A stretch of 64,000 nucleotides of DNA from Panagrolaimus kolymaensis (Eukaryota > Nematoda > Chromadorea > Rhabditida > Panagrolaimidae), in contig JAJQJQ010000016.1 of NCBI GenBank assembly GCA_028622995.1, positions 1,612,001-1,676,000 on the forward strand, in the 5' to 3' direction. How positions within the stretch are numbered: position 1 is the first letter of the stretch; the number at the start of each line of letters is the position of its first letter. A model generated the notes under the pieces. The model worked only from the letters and a program-made list of their open reading frames with translations. It was not told the origin of the DNA and made no database searches. Shown here piece by piece: positions 43,428-55,113 of this stretch. Both the position numbers and the translations under genes were made by a program.

Positions 43428-46004
43428 ATGACTGAAGAAAGAAAGCAATTTGGAAACTCTCTGCAATTTATTTTAACGTGCACTGGTTATGCAGTTGGTT
43501 TAGGAAATGTAAGTTTTTAATTTATAGTTTAAAGAATATATGTAAGAGTCTTTAAGAAACATATACGGTTTTCTTCTTATGAAGAAGATACAGTTTATTG
43601 CATTTTCTAGACAGATTAACAATGATTTATTATTCTTTCATTACCTAAAAATTTAAATGTTGTAAAATTTTCAGATATGGCGATTTCCTTTTCTGGCTTA
43701 TAAAAATGGTGGTGGAGCTTTTTTGATACCATATTTATGCTGTTCATTTCTCATAGGGTTCCCAATTCTTTATTTTGAATTATCTCTTGGACAATTCTCT
43801 CAATTAGGTCCAGCAGTCGTTTATGGTAAAATTCGACCATATGCTCAAGGCATTGGATTGGGTAATTAATTTGCCTTAACATTTCTTATTTGTCTTATTA
43901 TTCCGATTTTGTTGTTTTAGGAATGACAATTATGTCAATATTTGTTTCAATTTATTATAATTTAATTTGCGCGTGGGCACTACTTTTCATTGCGGCAATT
44001 TTTAGAGGACAATATAAAAATTGGGCCACATGTGGGAATGATTGGAATGATATGAGTTAGTTTTTTTAAAGTAAAATCTTAAATTCTTAGCGCCTTTGTT
44101 TAAGATTGTTTATCATCTCTTCAAAACAAAGAGTGCGCAAAAGAATTGTCAGATTCCGACGCTTTTTATTTTAATGGAACATGTTATCTTGAAAGTGCTG
44201 CTTCAAATTTGGATATGAAATTAAACCAAAGTGCAACAGCGCAATTTTTTGAGTAAATTCAATATCTTATTTACTTCAAAAGTAGTATATGTAAAACTTT
44301 TATTTCAGAAATTACATTTTGCAAAAAACTCAGACCATGGAAGATTTAGGAGAAGGCATGAATTGGCCCCTTTTTGGCGCTTTAGCCTTTGTTTGGATGA
44401 TTACCGCTATGTCACTTTCAAAAGGCGTTAAACTCATTGGAAAAATAGCATATATCACGACTACATTACCATACATAATAGTTGCAATTTTGTTCGTTCG
44501 TAGTATAACCCTTGATGGAGCTAATATTGGGCTAGATTATTATCTCTTTAAAATTGATTGGGTTAAAATACTAGATTTTGATACCTGGCAAAGAGCCGCC
44601 ACACAGCTTTGCTTCTCATTAGCAATAGGATTTGGTTGTTTGCTCTCTCTTTCTAGTTACAATCCGCGATCATACAATTGTTTTCGTGATGCTTTGATCA
44701 TAACCTTAGCAGATGGATTTATGTCTATTTTTGGTGGAACCGCTGTTTTTAGTATTCTTGGTTTTATGGCAAAGCAACAAAAGAAAAATATCGAAGAAAT
44801 TGTTGCTGATGGCGTAGGCCTAGCATTTATTGCTTATCCAGAAGCTATGAGTCAAATAAATATAGTACCATGGTTATGGGCTTTTCTCTTTTTCATAATG
44901 CTTTTTTCATTAGGTAAGCTATGTGAATGAATTAATCACTAATTTTTTTTTGAAAGGCCTTGAAAAAAGTTACATTCTTTGTTTTCGGTATTTATTATAA
45001 TGAAGGCATCAAACAAATTGATACTACAAAAGCTACATTTATTTTAGTGATCTAATTTTTTTTAAATACAGCTTATCTGTTATCTCCACCTATTCTAGGA
45101 ATCAGCAGTCAATTTGGTCTTGCCGAGGTTGTGTGTGCAACTTTATACGATCTTTTCCCATCAACTCGTGTTCATAAACCCAAAGTTGTTGCAGCTGTTT
45201 GTTTTTTTCTCTTTTTGGGAGGAATAATAATGACTACAAAAGCTGGTTATTTTTACTTTATTATCTTCAATGAGTACAGTGCCTCATTCGCTCTTTGCAT
45301 TCTGATTCTTTGTGAACTCATCCTAATTTGTTATATTTATGGAATTCGAAATTATGTTCATGATTTAGGTTCGATGTTTGGATATTCAAAACATTGGTTT
45401 GGCAAAATATTTGGCCCCACGGGATTATATTTTAAAATTATTTGGTGTGTTGTCGCACCCGTTTCTCTTTTGGTAAGTAAAGAAAGGAAAATAATAAAAA
45501 TTCTATGCGATGTCATGCGTTTAATTTAATATATTTCATATAGAAACGATATAAAAAGATTTAGTAAACTTTATTTTTTTAAAGATATCAATTTATTTTT
45601 AGGTGCTCTTAGTGTTTATGTTAATTAAACAAACTGTTAAAATACAAATCTATGCCAAGGATACTCCCAGAGAATACATATTCCCTTCTTGGTCTTTGGT
45701 TATTTGCTGGATGATGTCTCTGCTGCCACTTTCGGCACTACCAATTATGCTCATTGTAAATATAATTCATTTCCGAAATTTAAAAAAACCACTTCGACAA
45801 TTGACCGAATTAAGTCCCGATTGGCCGAAATCTTATACACATAACTTGTCGAATACTGTCCCAATAGAAAACATTTTATCAACAAAATCATCTTCAAATC
45901 TTTACAAAATTCGTCCAATTGAAATTTCACCATCAATTTTGATGGCTTCAGATGCTTGCAATCCTGGAAATATAGTTACTGCAAGACCAGGAAAAAGTGT
46001 TTAA
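43428..46004 (+). CDS. SLC6 (SNF) sodium-dependent neurotransmitter/amino-acid transporter
   Basis: Seven exons (43428-43508, 43675-43861, 43921-44055, 44105-44252, 44309-44913, 45099-45472, 45603-46004) give 643 residues, normal for SLC6. TM1 reads [20 protein letters not shown] and continues GGAFLIPY, the family signature. FELSLGQFSQLGP, a large extracellular loop 2 with cysteines and an NGTC glycosylation site, SYN in TM7 and LGISSQFGLAE in TM8 follow in order. About twelve TM segments can be counted. At the monoamine-transporter Asp position of TM1 there is Gly (AVGLGN), so a monoamine substrate is unlikely; GABA, glycine, amino acids or an orphan substrate fit better. Exon 6 has two in-frame acceptors (45071 and 45098); the second gives the conserved sequence. 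An upstream exon cannot be excluded. Confidence 0.93.
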
Positions 46005-46444
46005 ATAAATAATTTATTACTGATTCATTTCTTCACTCTTTTTGTATTCCCTCTCTTATGTCTTCGAGTTTTATCCTTTTTTTAATAATTTTAAAAGCTA
46101 AAATCTGATGCATAAAAATATTTTATTGAACAAATCAACATACACCTTTGCGACGGGCCATTACAACGCAATCAAAGAAAAGCAATTGAAGATGACAACA
46201 AAAAGCCAAAGAGGACCGGTCATTCTTCGAATAAATAAAGGATAGGGGATATATCCGGACATTGTCGAAGATGCGAAAAAATTATTGGCAGCAAATAAAA
46301 CTAAAGAAATGGTTTGCCGCGGCAAGAAACCGGCTTAGATAAAACTAGACTTTGGTGAAGCTGCTCCGCCTTTAAGACATGAGATGGTAGATAACCTCAA
46401 AAATTTCTCAATATCTTCGTCAGTCTCATCTCTTTGACAACGTC
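46005..46444. other. Intergenic, promoter of a secreted-protein gene
   Basis: 440 bp. It is moderately less AT-rich near 46330-46440 just before the next gene and includes a short palindrome TTGCCGCGGCAA near 46315. No ORF of interest. Confidence 0.35.
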
Positions 46445-46980
46445 ATGGCAAGTGCAATTCTTTCTACGTTTATAATTCTTGGGCTTCTGCAAATTTCGCT
46501 GGGATGTCTTGGTGGAGGCGGCGGTGGTGGAGGATGTTGCCCACCTCAAGCCTCATCATGCTCTGCCACTCCTCGATGTGCTGGGTAAGAATTTTTAAAT
46601 TAAGAAATTTGTGGAAATATCAGCTTCGCAATTTTTTTCTTCATAATGTGGATTGAAAGTTAAGGAAAAAACAGTTCGGTTAAATACCTCTTAAACCCAA
46701 AGTTTGAAAGTTATCATCTAGCTTTAATCAAAAAAGTCTCACTGATTTTTAACTATAATTTATACCATTCATATAATCAAAATATTTCAGACCACCTCCT
46801 CCTAGTTTTGGCGGCGGTGGCCCAAGTGGTTATGCTTTGCCTCCTCCTCCACCCAGTGGTTATGCTCAAGCTCCATCGGCTGGTTCCTATGCCGCACCAC
46901 TTCCTCAACCCAGTTATATTCCTCCACAATTAAATAATTATGCGGCACCTGCTAGTGGCGGATATGTAAAAGGCAAATAA
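46445..46980 (+). CDS. Secreted Cys/Gly/Pro-rich protein (copy 1 of a pair)
   Basis: Two exons (46445-46584, 46791-46980) give 109 residues. Residues 1-20 are a signal peptide (AILSTFIILGLLQISLG). A CLGGGGGGGGCCPP segment follows with CSATPRC, then a Pro/Gly/Tyr/Ala-rich tail with repeated SGYA units and a final GGYVKGK. There is no known fold. The N-terminal part recalls the linker of nematode ground-like/cuticle-associated secreted proteins, but no ground-like domain is present. The next gene has the same length, the same order of segments and a matching splice position. An extracellular-matrix or cuticle role is inference from composition. Confidence 0.72.
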
Positions 46981-47426
46981 CACATATTTACGAACTTTGT
47001 GAAAAACTTTTATCAGTACGCATATGAATCATTCATCGTCAGCTTTTTTTAAATATTTACAATAGAATAAATTTTAATTGTTTTTTTTAAACCAATAAAA
47101 GTTTTGTTTCGTAATTTTTTTAAGGCTTTTCTTACATGATGACGAAAAACTAGATAGGAAAAGGAAATCCAGATATGCAAATTGGGCATGCTGGTCATCA
47201 GTTAAAGAAAATATGATTTCACGCGTCATGGCCTCTTCTCTTCGCTGCTTTTCAAACTTTTGTCTGATCGGATTGGATTTTTACGCCAGATCCCATTAAA
47301 CAATGGCATTGAACAAAACTGGTTTAATGTATGTACTTAGGATTCTCGCATGCATTAATCTTGTATAAAAAGCTTTCACAAATAATGCTTTGGTATTATT
47401 TTTATTTTAATATTATTCCACCAGCC
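46981..47426. other. Spacer between paired secreted-protein genes
   Basis: 446 bp, AT-rich, with an AATAAA-like signal at about 47095 and the promoter of the second copy; TATAAAAAG at about 47364 is a TATA-box candidate. Confidence 0.4.
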
Positions 47427-47849
47427 ATGGTAAGCAATAAAAACTATTGAGAAAAGTTTTCAAATTTTTAATTTTTAGAAACGTTTCAAATCATTATTCT
47501 TTCTAGCAGTACTTTTTCCAATTTGCAGTGCTTGCTTCGGTGGTTTAGGTGGTTTGGGTGGTTTAGGATCGGTTAGTGGTTGTTGTCCACCATCGGGTGG
47601 TATGAGCTGTGGATTTCAACCTCCTTGTTCTAGTTCATCATATGTCAGGTATTCACATAATTTGAAATTATTGTATTAATTTGGCATTTTAGTAGTTATT
47701 CATTACCTTTGCCACCTCCACCACCGCCTCCACTTCCAGCACCTCTTCCACCACCACCATCATCATATGGAGGAAGCAATTCATATCTTCCTGCTTCCCC
47801 ACCAGGTTATCAAAGCAGTGGTTATTCAATTCCAAGCCAACATGGTTGA
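47427..47849 (+). CDS. Secreted Cys/Gly/Pro-rich protein (copy 2 of a pair)
   Basis: Three exons (47427-47429, 47479-47648, 47693-47849) give 109 residues, the same as the preceding gene. The first coding exon is just the ATG. The signal peptide is FKSLFFLAVLFPICSA, followed by CFGGLGGLGGLGSVSGCCPP, a short Cys-containing stretch (MSCGFQPPCSSSS) and a Pro-rich tail with SGYS and SYGG units. Both proteins share: signal peptide, Gly run, CCPP, two more Cys, intron in phase 2, Pro/Tyr-rich tail. This indicates an old tandem duplication, although residue identity is low outside the motifs. Function is unknown. Confidence 0.68.
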
Positions 47850-48077
47850 GATTTGTATCTCCAGGATTAAACATTCTGTTATCATTAAATTATTATTTCA
47901 GCTTCCAAAGTTAAATAATCATTGCAATAAATTTTTATTTTTATTCTTTTTGCATTTCAAAACTTATTAATAAACGTAAAAATAATATTAAAGTTTCACG
48001 TAAAAAAAAGTACCCATGAGATTAATTGAATCACTTCAACAACAAAATAAAATTGCTTTGAAAACAAAATGCATTTT

Positions 48078-49346
48078 TTAAGGTTCAATGAGGCGTTCTT
48101 GAGGTGGTTTAGGATTATCATTGTTGGCAGATATTGCATGGCATTCAACAGAATGAGAAACTCCAGCATCATCATAGCTATTACTAATTAATCTTAAAAA
48201 AAGAAATGAAATTATTAGTTATTGTAGAGAGCGTAATAAAAGCACATGTTGAAAAGTTTTAAAGGAAATGTCGATTTATATAAAAAATGATACTGTAAAT
48301 TATTTAAAAAAAAAAATCAAAATTAGAACCATTTTTTTTTCGACAAGTTATACCATACCGCATTTTTTTGGTAAAAAATTTCTTTTAAAAGCCTAGAAAT
48401 CCTTCAATGTATGCCACAAAATAATAACAAACCCGTGCTTTTGGTTTCGTTGAAATCTATAATGATATCGATATGCGACAAACATCGAAACTAATCCAAC
48501 AACAACAAGTAAAATTCCAAGATAAATTAATGCAGCGCTAAATTGACTTTCAGAAAATGGATTGGATACTCTTGTTTCAATACAAGTTTTATCATCAAGT
48601 GAATGATATCCTGGGCAACATTTTTTTATCATCAATGCTTTATCATCCATTAATGTGGAATTTGTGGATGATGAAATTACGCCATCACGTAATACAGTAA
48701 AAACTCCATTGTCGCTGATCTCTTGCACGCCACTTTCTGTTATCCTAAAAAACCCATACTAAAAAATAACCATAGCGACACACTTTTTCTTTTACATAAA
48801 AAAGCAAGCATAAAAGCTTCATTGTAAACAAAGTTCTCTTTTGCAAAGAAAAATGAGAAAAAAAAATTAAGTTAAAAAAGAAACATTGATTTTTTTGCTA
48901 TTATTTTTTTTCAAAGTAAATAAACTTATTTAAAACAATGGAAGAAGAAAGAACTATAAAATTTCAAGCCCGTTTGGAGTATTTCGAAAAGTTGATGAAA
49001 AATTCTTCCTACAATTGCGGTCGCTACATGCTTTTTTTAAAACAATTGGAAGCGAATATTTCAAGTAAGCTTTCAAGTACAAAAATTGAAAAAAGCACTA
49101 TTCAATTTTTAGTTTTTCTATAGTTGATTAATAAAGTTTTTTGGTTACTGTAATTTAATGCAAGCTCAAATTAAAAAAAAGAAGCATCTAATATACAATC
49201 TGAATCACAAAATGTTAAGCCGCCAAAAAAATATTTTTTTAAATCTTTTTATTTCTCACGAAAATAATAAAGCAAACATAAAAAAAGTCAAACCTGTAAA
49301 TGCAAACATGTTCACCTTGAAGTGAACTTCCTTCAGAGGTGGCCAT
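48078..49346 (-). CDS. Single-pass membrane protein with short Cys-rich ectodomain
   Basis: Three exons (49346-49294, 48744-48433, 48192-48078) give 159 residues. The N-terminus MATSEGSSLQGEHVCIYR has no signal peptide. The middle carries KKCCPGYHSLDDKTC, the CCPGY motif seen before EGF repeats in EMI/multiple-EGF proteins, and NST. One TM helix follows (AALIYLGILLVVVGLVSMFV), then a basic stop-transfer RYHYRFQRNQK and a short tail ending PPQERLIEP. This suggests a type III protein or one whose signal exon is missed. I do not recognise the family. Intron 1 is 549 bp and contains a candidate plus-strand gene. Confidence 0.65.
48938..49123 (+). CDS. Possible small nested gene in an intron
   Basis: An ORF of 61 codons starting MEEERTIKFQARLEYFEKLM, opposite in strand to the host gene and wholly inside its first intron. 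It can also be spliced (donor GTAAGC at 49065, acceptor TTTTTAG ending 49112; 48 nt, in frame) to a 45-residue product that ends at the same stop. The mixed charged/hydrophobic helix looks coding rather than AT-rich noise. A TTTTTCAAAG acceptor-like site precedes it. No family is recognised. It may be a real small gene or an alternative exon. Confidence 0.35.
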   Translation: MEEERTIKFQARLEYFEKLMKNSSYNCGRYMLFLKQLEANISSKLSSTKIEKSTIQFLVFL

Positions 49347-51553
49347 TGCCGATATTAAAAAGAAATATGTATAAATTTAAATTCCGCTTCAATTCACTTT
49401 TTATCCGCTTTTATTAAAAAATTAAATTTCCTGAAACAATTATTTTATAATGGAGAGTTTTTTTAAATAAAAAAAAGCTGCGCATACACACCCAAGTTCG
49501 ACCTTTTTTCTTCAAATAGCGTTCGACCATAAATATTCAAAAGGAAAAAATAGAAGCAATTTTGGCTATTGAGGAAAAAGAAATTGGAAACTCAAAATAA
49601 TAAATATCGTCTGGAATTTTCCCTTTTGTCTAAAGGAAAAATTTGAGAGCATCAAATGAAAAAAATAAATAACATTTCCGGCATCCACCAAAAAGTATGG
49701 CTTCAGATTTCATTGATTTTGGCACACAAAAAAGAAGAACAAAAAAGAGGCAAAAGATGTTTGTTGGCTTATTGCTTGAAACTCCGCCTTCAAAAACACT
49801 TTCTACTTTTATCTTATTTTTTTATCAATGGTTTGTAGACTTCATTTTTGAGATAGACATTAGAACGAAAAAGAAAAAAGTATAAATTGGAATAATCAAA
49901 AAACGTTGCGATTCAAAGGAAAATAGTAAAAGCTACTGACAAAAAATGTCAATATTTTTTGAAGTAAATTCAAAGCATAAAAAAAAAACACGCGAAAAGC
50001 AATTTTGCAATCACCTGCTTTTTTGCAAGAAATATATTTATTTACAGGTTTTTCTTTTTCTCCATAGAAAGTCTATGAATAGAAAATTTTGTAATAACAA
50101 AAAATCAATCAAACCATTCATCGATGCGGAAGAGAGAGTGTAAGAGAAAAAAATGATTGATCTCTGACTGGAGTAATCGATTGCAGTAAAAAATGTGTAA
50201 AAAAGTTGCCGATTTACATATAAACATATGATTAGCGTGGATTTTCTGTTGAAAATGATAAGTTTAAAAAACAATTTTCATCTAATAAAGTTTAAAGCAA
50301 AAACAGACGAAGGTTTAAAAAAAGATAATCTTCCAAGCAAAAAACGTTTAACAAAAAGAATAAAAACAAAACAAAGTTTGTGCCATACTAGAGAAGAAGC
50401 AAGCAAATTTGGAGCTGAAAAGCAGCAGCAACATCAGCGCCTGTTAAAAACAAGGGAAGGCCACGTGCAGCCAATACTATTTTGCCTCGGCTTTTCTCCT
50501 TGTGGCAAGACAGAGGCAGCAACATTTTTTTCCTTCAAATTGAAGCAAAAACTCTAATGCTTCTTTTTTTAAAAAAAAGATAAAATTCTATTTGCGCGAC
50601 AAAAAAAAGAAAACTTTTAAGTAGCTTGAACAAAAAGCAGTCAACAAAAAAAGCACATGAGTCAGTTAAAAGTAAAAAAAATAAGCGAATTGGTGGACGG
50701 CGATCGATCGTTCAGTCATTCTCTCCATCCAGGAAGGTAAAGAAGAAAAAAAGGAAAGAGAAAAAAAATAATAGCCAATTGAATGGACTCTATCCTATTG
50801 ACAAAAGATGTTACTACTGCAAAAGAAAAAAAGTTAGTAAAAAAATATTGGTTTCAAAAATAAACTTTTCTAACAAAAAAACAAAGGAAATATTATATTT
50901 TGTAAAATGAAGTTTGTGGATAAAAGAAAGGGGAAAAGCGTCGGCTTTCTAAGAAAACCCCAACTCGGAAAACAAGCTTTGATTACACAACTCCACCACC
51001 AACCACTCTTGCCTACGGTTTTCTCTTTTCTCATTTTTTGTTTTTTGTATGTTTACCGAGTAAATAGCTGGAAAAAAAAACAGAAAATGTCAAGTGATGC
51101 ATTTTCATATGAAAAAAAGTTGGAAGCATATATTTGATGCATTTGTAGTTGATTTGGCATGTGACGATTAGATTGTGATATTTTTTTTGATTTGAAATAA
51201 AAAAAACCAGATTTGTTGCAATCGTGACTTCATTTCTTTCTTCTTCTTTTTTGATAAACTCAAAACGATGTTGATATGATATATTCATGTTTTCCCAATG
51301 AATTATCTGATTACATATGAAAGGAAAAAAATTTATCAAGCAAATACAAAATTATAAACTTCCGCTGCTTTTGGTGAATCATTTCTCTGCTATCTTGGGG
51401 CTTTATCAATTTCTTGCAACGAGAAAATATGAACACCTTTTCTGCTTTTCACACATTTTTCTTTCCATTTTTTTTTGTTAAAAAGAAAGTCTAGCTTTTG
51501 CTCTCCCTATCTTATTGTCAGTGAGACTCTTTTTTAACAACAAAAAATAGAAA
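49347..51553. other. AT-rich intergenic region
   Basis: 2.2 kb with poly-A runs and Lys-rich chance ORFs (50228-50557, 50626-50910, 51031-51339 on minus). None has motifs or intron structure. It should contain promoters for the flanking genes. Confidence 0.45.
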
Positions 51554-52713
51554 ATGGTTAGTGGATGGAATCTATGGGAATTGGATCGTCATCATGGAGA
51601 AATGTGGGAATCTCGTATGAGTATAACGGCTAAAGATCCAACGATAGATTTAATTTCAAATACTCAAAACGCTTGGGCTGTTTTTCGAAGAGGAATAAAT
51701 CCTTTTTGGGAAAATGATAAAAATGCTGGGCGATTAACAGCCGAAAATATTTTAACCAAAGAAATATTTCACTTAATCCGAGATTTTTATAATATTTTTG
51801 GTGATAATGAAAATGTTTGTGGAATTTATTATACACGAAGAAAGGTTAATCATCAATTTTTATTTAGTTTTATTTTTCCTAAGACTTAAAGCGTTTTTTT
51901 TTATAGCGTTTCTCTATTTGGTTAAGCACAATCGATACATCGATTGTAAATGAAATTAAAAAAGAATTTGCCAAACATTGCAATCGTGAAGAGCATGAAA
52001 TTGAATGGGAGAATTTTGAAAAAGGTTGTTTTTTCTTTCTAGATTTTAATAATCTAAGTCCAGAAATATTTTTTTCTAGACAATGTTAAAAAACAAACGC
52101 TTCACCTCCAAAATGTTGTATGGAAATATGGTCATCTTTGTGACGTTACTCAAAAATTAACGCCCATGTATGTTTTATTTTTACGGGATTAGTCTCTTTT
52201 TTTTTAAACGAATCATTTATTCCAGGTCCGTATACAAGCTTGATATTTTTAAAGCTTCACCACAATTCATAATTATTTATAAGTATAAATTTCCAATCGA
52301 ATGCATTGAATGCTTTTTGGTGGAATTGGAATTCAAAAATGGCTTCAGTTTTGCTAAAATGAAAAAATTTATCGATGACTGTTTTTTAACGTTTCAACAT
52401 AATACTAAATCATCAAATCAAACCAATAGTATTGCAAAAGCTCTTGCAATCAAAATTGAAAATGATTTAATTACAGTATGTTTTATTTTTACACTTCATT
52501 AAAAAAGGTTCAAAAATATAATTTCAGATGCGTTTTTACACAGATCCTATGGCATTTTGTAAGAAAAAGGGTAATAATTACAGTAATTTTATTGAAGTTC
52601 TTATTTGCTTTGCCAATGAATGGAAAAGTAAAATTCTTCAAGATTTTACATTAAATGACGTCGATGTTAGTGGATATAGAGCAAAAGATCGAGATTTTCA
52701 ATTTCGTTTATGA
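51554..52713 (+). CDS. Divergent eIF4E-like protein with C-terminal extension
   Basis: Five exons (51554-51844, 51907-52024, 52080-52167, 52226-52475, 52528-52713) join to 310 residues. Residues ~40-130 align by eye with the core of eIF4E: RRGINPFWENDKNAGRL matches DGI.PMWED..N..GGRW, and VCGIYYTRRKRFSIWLSTID matches VCGAVVNVR...KIAIWTT, with the following helix. The cap-stacking Trp of the WE motif is present (FWE), and a Trp is kept in the IW strand. The N-terminal part is short and I cannot place the second cap-stacking Trp or the HPLxxxW eIF4G-facing segment. About 170 residues after the fold (from NVVWKYGHLCDV to the end) have no counterpart in eIF4E and include new Trp/Cys/Lys-rich segments. 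Canonical cap-dependent function is doubtful. It could also be a nematode-specific family that only resembles eIF4E. Confidence 0.6.
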
Positions 52714-53979
52714 ATGTCTATTTTTACTTTATCTTGATTTCTATTTATAAATTATTTTAAATTAATAAAGAAGTGTATACAGTAACATCTTAAAAACGCC
52801 AACGTTTCTTTTTTTTATTATTCATTAAATTGCTTTTATTTTTTTGAGAACATAGTGAAACTCATATAGCCATAAGATATCTGTCATCTTGCATTATGAA
52901 TTTATAAGGTTTCAAATTTTTTATTATGTATTTAAATAATATATATGATTATATAGTATTATGGAGTATAATTATTGAATACATTTTGGATGAGAATAAA
53001 AATAATATAACAAAATTATGATATCGTCGATCAACAACGATATAACCAAAATTGAGAGGTGATATACATAAAAATAATAAGAATGTCAATGAACAATGTC
53101 AAAAACAAAAAAAAAGAATAATAATGGGAAAACAAAAAGTGTAATTATTTTTGTTTTTTTAAAGAATTAATGAAGATGGCATTTATCCAAATATGTGAAT
53201 ATCAAAATTCAAAGTTTTTTGTAGCCATATTTATTTTCAAAATTGCACTTCATAAAATAATTATTTTAAAAAAATATATCAAGCAAAAATTAATGCACTT
53301 TTGAAGAGAATACCGTATATACGGATTGTAAATTGCCACCCAAGAATACCTTTATTTTTAAAAAATAAAGTTGAAAGACAAAACATTAAAAAATAAAACA
53401 CACGGTTTGTAACATTTTTCTTTTACCAAAAACCTTGATAAAAGTAATAATTGCATCGGAAAATGGTTTGAAAGACTTTTGGATTATTAGGGTGCATAAA
53501 AAAGTGATCGATCGCGATTGCAACTAAATTTTAAAAATGATTGCGAGGGGAAAGCACAAAAATAAGATTTACAACAAAATGAGAAAAAACAACAACAACA
53601 AAACTGGGATATCAAAAAGTTGTTTTGCTTTCGATTTTTAAGGAAACCTATTAAACAAATAAAAAGTTAAACGTAGCGACCAAACAATAAAAACACCCTG
53701 AATGTTTTATGAATTATTTAAAAAAATGCAAAAACTGGGGATTTTGAGACAAAATAGTGGAAACAACTAAAATTTAACATCAGAATTGAAAGAGAGTTAC
53801 AAGAATATAAATATTACCAGAATATGGGAGTATGTATGTGTATGCGAAGGATTAGAAGATGTGTTAAAAAGAAAAAGAATGAATCCGACACTTTGATACA
53901 TGTGATGAAAAATAAGGAAAAACAAAAAAGAGGGAAAAAAAAAGGAAGAAGTTTTGGAAAAAAATGCAAAGTAAAGAAT
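52714..53979. other. Convergent intergenic region
   Basis: 1.27 kb of strongly AT-rich DNA between convergent genes; AATTAATAAAG at about 52762 may be the upstream gene's poly(A) signal. A 12-bp palindrome CCGTATATACGG lies at 53313-53324. Nothing else. Confidence 0.45.
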
Positions 53980-55113
53980 TTAATTGATCGTTCGAAGGCC
54001 TGCTCGTGCACAATACATGATAACATTCCAATTGGAAAGGCAAACAAGATCATTTTTTTCAACAGTTCCAACGGTTTGGCCTGAGCGAGCGATATTACAC
54101 ATTCGAAGACATCGTTCACCAACGCCCAATTGTGGACTGGCAAGGCTTAAATGTTCACAACATTCACGATTATCGCGATTTTGATTGGCACAATAAAGGA
54201 CGGAGCTAAGATGACGAAGATCGCAACCATCTGATTGAACAGCAGCAATGAGGGTTTCAGCCGCAACGTGTTCCCGATGTTCATAAGTGCAAAGTGCATG
54301 ACAGCTTGAAGGAACCTACAATAAAATCAAAATTTTAATGAAAAAAATTGTTTTATAAAATAAAAGCTTACATGTTGGCGACAACATGATAAGAAAAGAT
54401 CATCGACAGCTTTTCTCCCAATACAAGGTGAAAAAGGTGGTCGTGATTTAGCTGTGCCACATTCAGGACTCAAATCAGCATCAGTCACTTCTGTAACAGG
54501 ATATTGAGGATTAAGTTGATCATAATCACCACCGGAACGACTTCCAGCATTATTACGACTACTAAATCCTGAACCTCCTGATGAGAGGGGAGCGCTTTGT
54601 TCAATGAATCCTTCTTGGGGTAAATCAGCAAATTGTCTCGCACGGTTTCCTGATGGTTTAGGAACAGGCGCATGAGCCCTCGCAGAATTTGATGGAGAAC
54701 GACGTGGAAGTGATTCAGGAATGGCAGTTTCATGAGCGCTTTGAGTTGGATGACGACGAAGAGGCTCCACTTTGGTAGCTTCAGCATCGTTATCCTCAGA
54801 TGTTGCGCTTTCAGGCTTTTTAACTGCAACAACGTTTGCTGCCGTATTAATGGTATCAAATTTTTGCATTTTATGTGGACATTTTTTCGAAACATGATCA
54901 ATACATCCTGCTAAGCATTTTTCCAAAACTCGATCGGTACAACACAGTAATTTAGGGATTTCATCACATGCAGGCAAGGTATCGCCTTCAACAAAATTAA
55001 CTACTAATAATAATAACGTTACCATAAGGGTAATGTAAAACATTTGGATTCTAAAATAATTTAACTTACAAATTGCTTTTGATAGATTTGAAATAAACTT
55101 ACAATTTATTCAT
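53980..55113 (-). CDS. Secreted DB-module protein
   Basis: Three exons (55113-55103, 55050-54372, 54315-53980) give 341 residues. A signal peptide (FYITLMVTLLLLVVNFVEG) is followed by a short Cys cluster (LLCCTDRVLEKCLAGC), then a long Ser/Pro/Arg-rich disordered linker, and a C-terminal Cys-rich domain from ECGTAKSRPPFSPC to the end. The latter has CC pairs (LFLSCCRQH, NRECCEHL) and PSSCHALC, the pattern of the nematode DB module (ecdysozoan secreted domain of unknown function). The tiny first coding exon (11 nt) lies inside the last exon of the upstream Gly-rich ORF, and the two frames overlap in ATGA. In the other possible frame an earlier stop blocks fusion with the upstream protein. Confidence 0.82.

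Noticed and set aside
53313..53324. Perfect 12-bp palindrome CCGTATATACGG
   Set aside because: Isolated, in AT-rich intergenic DNA; likely chance.
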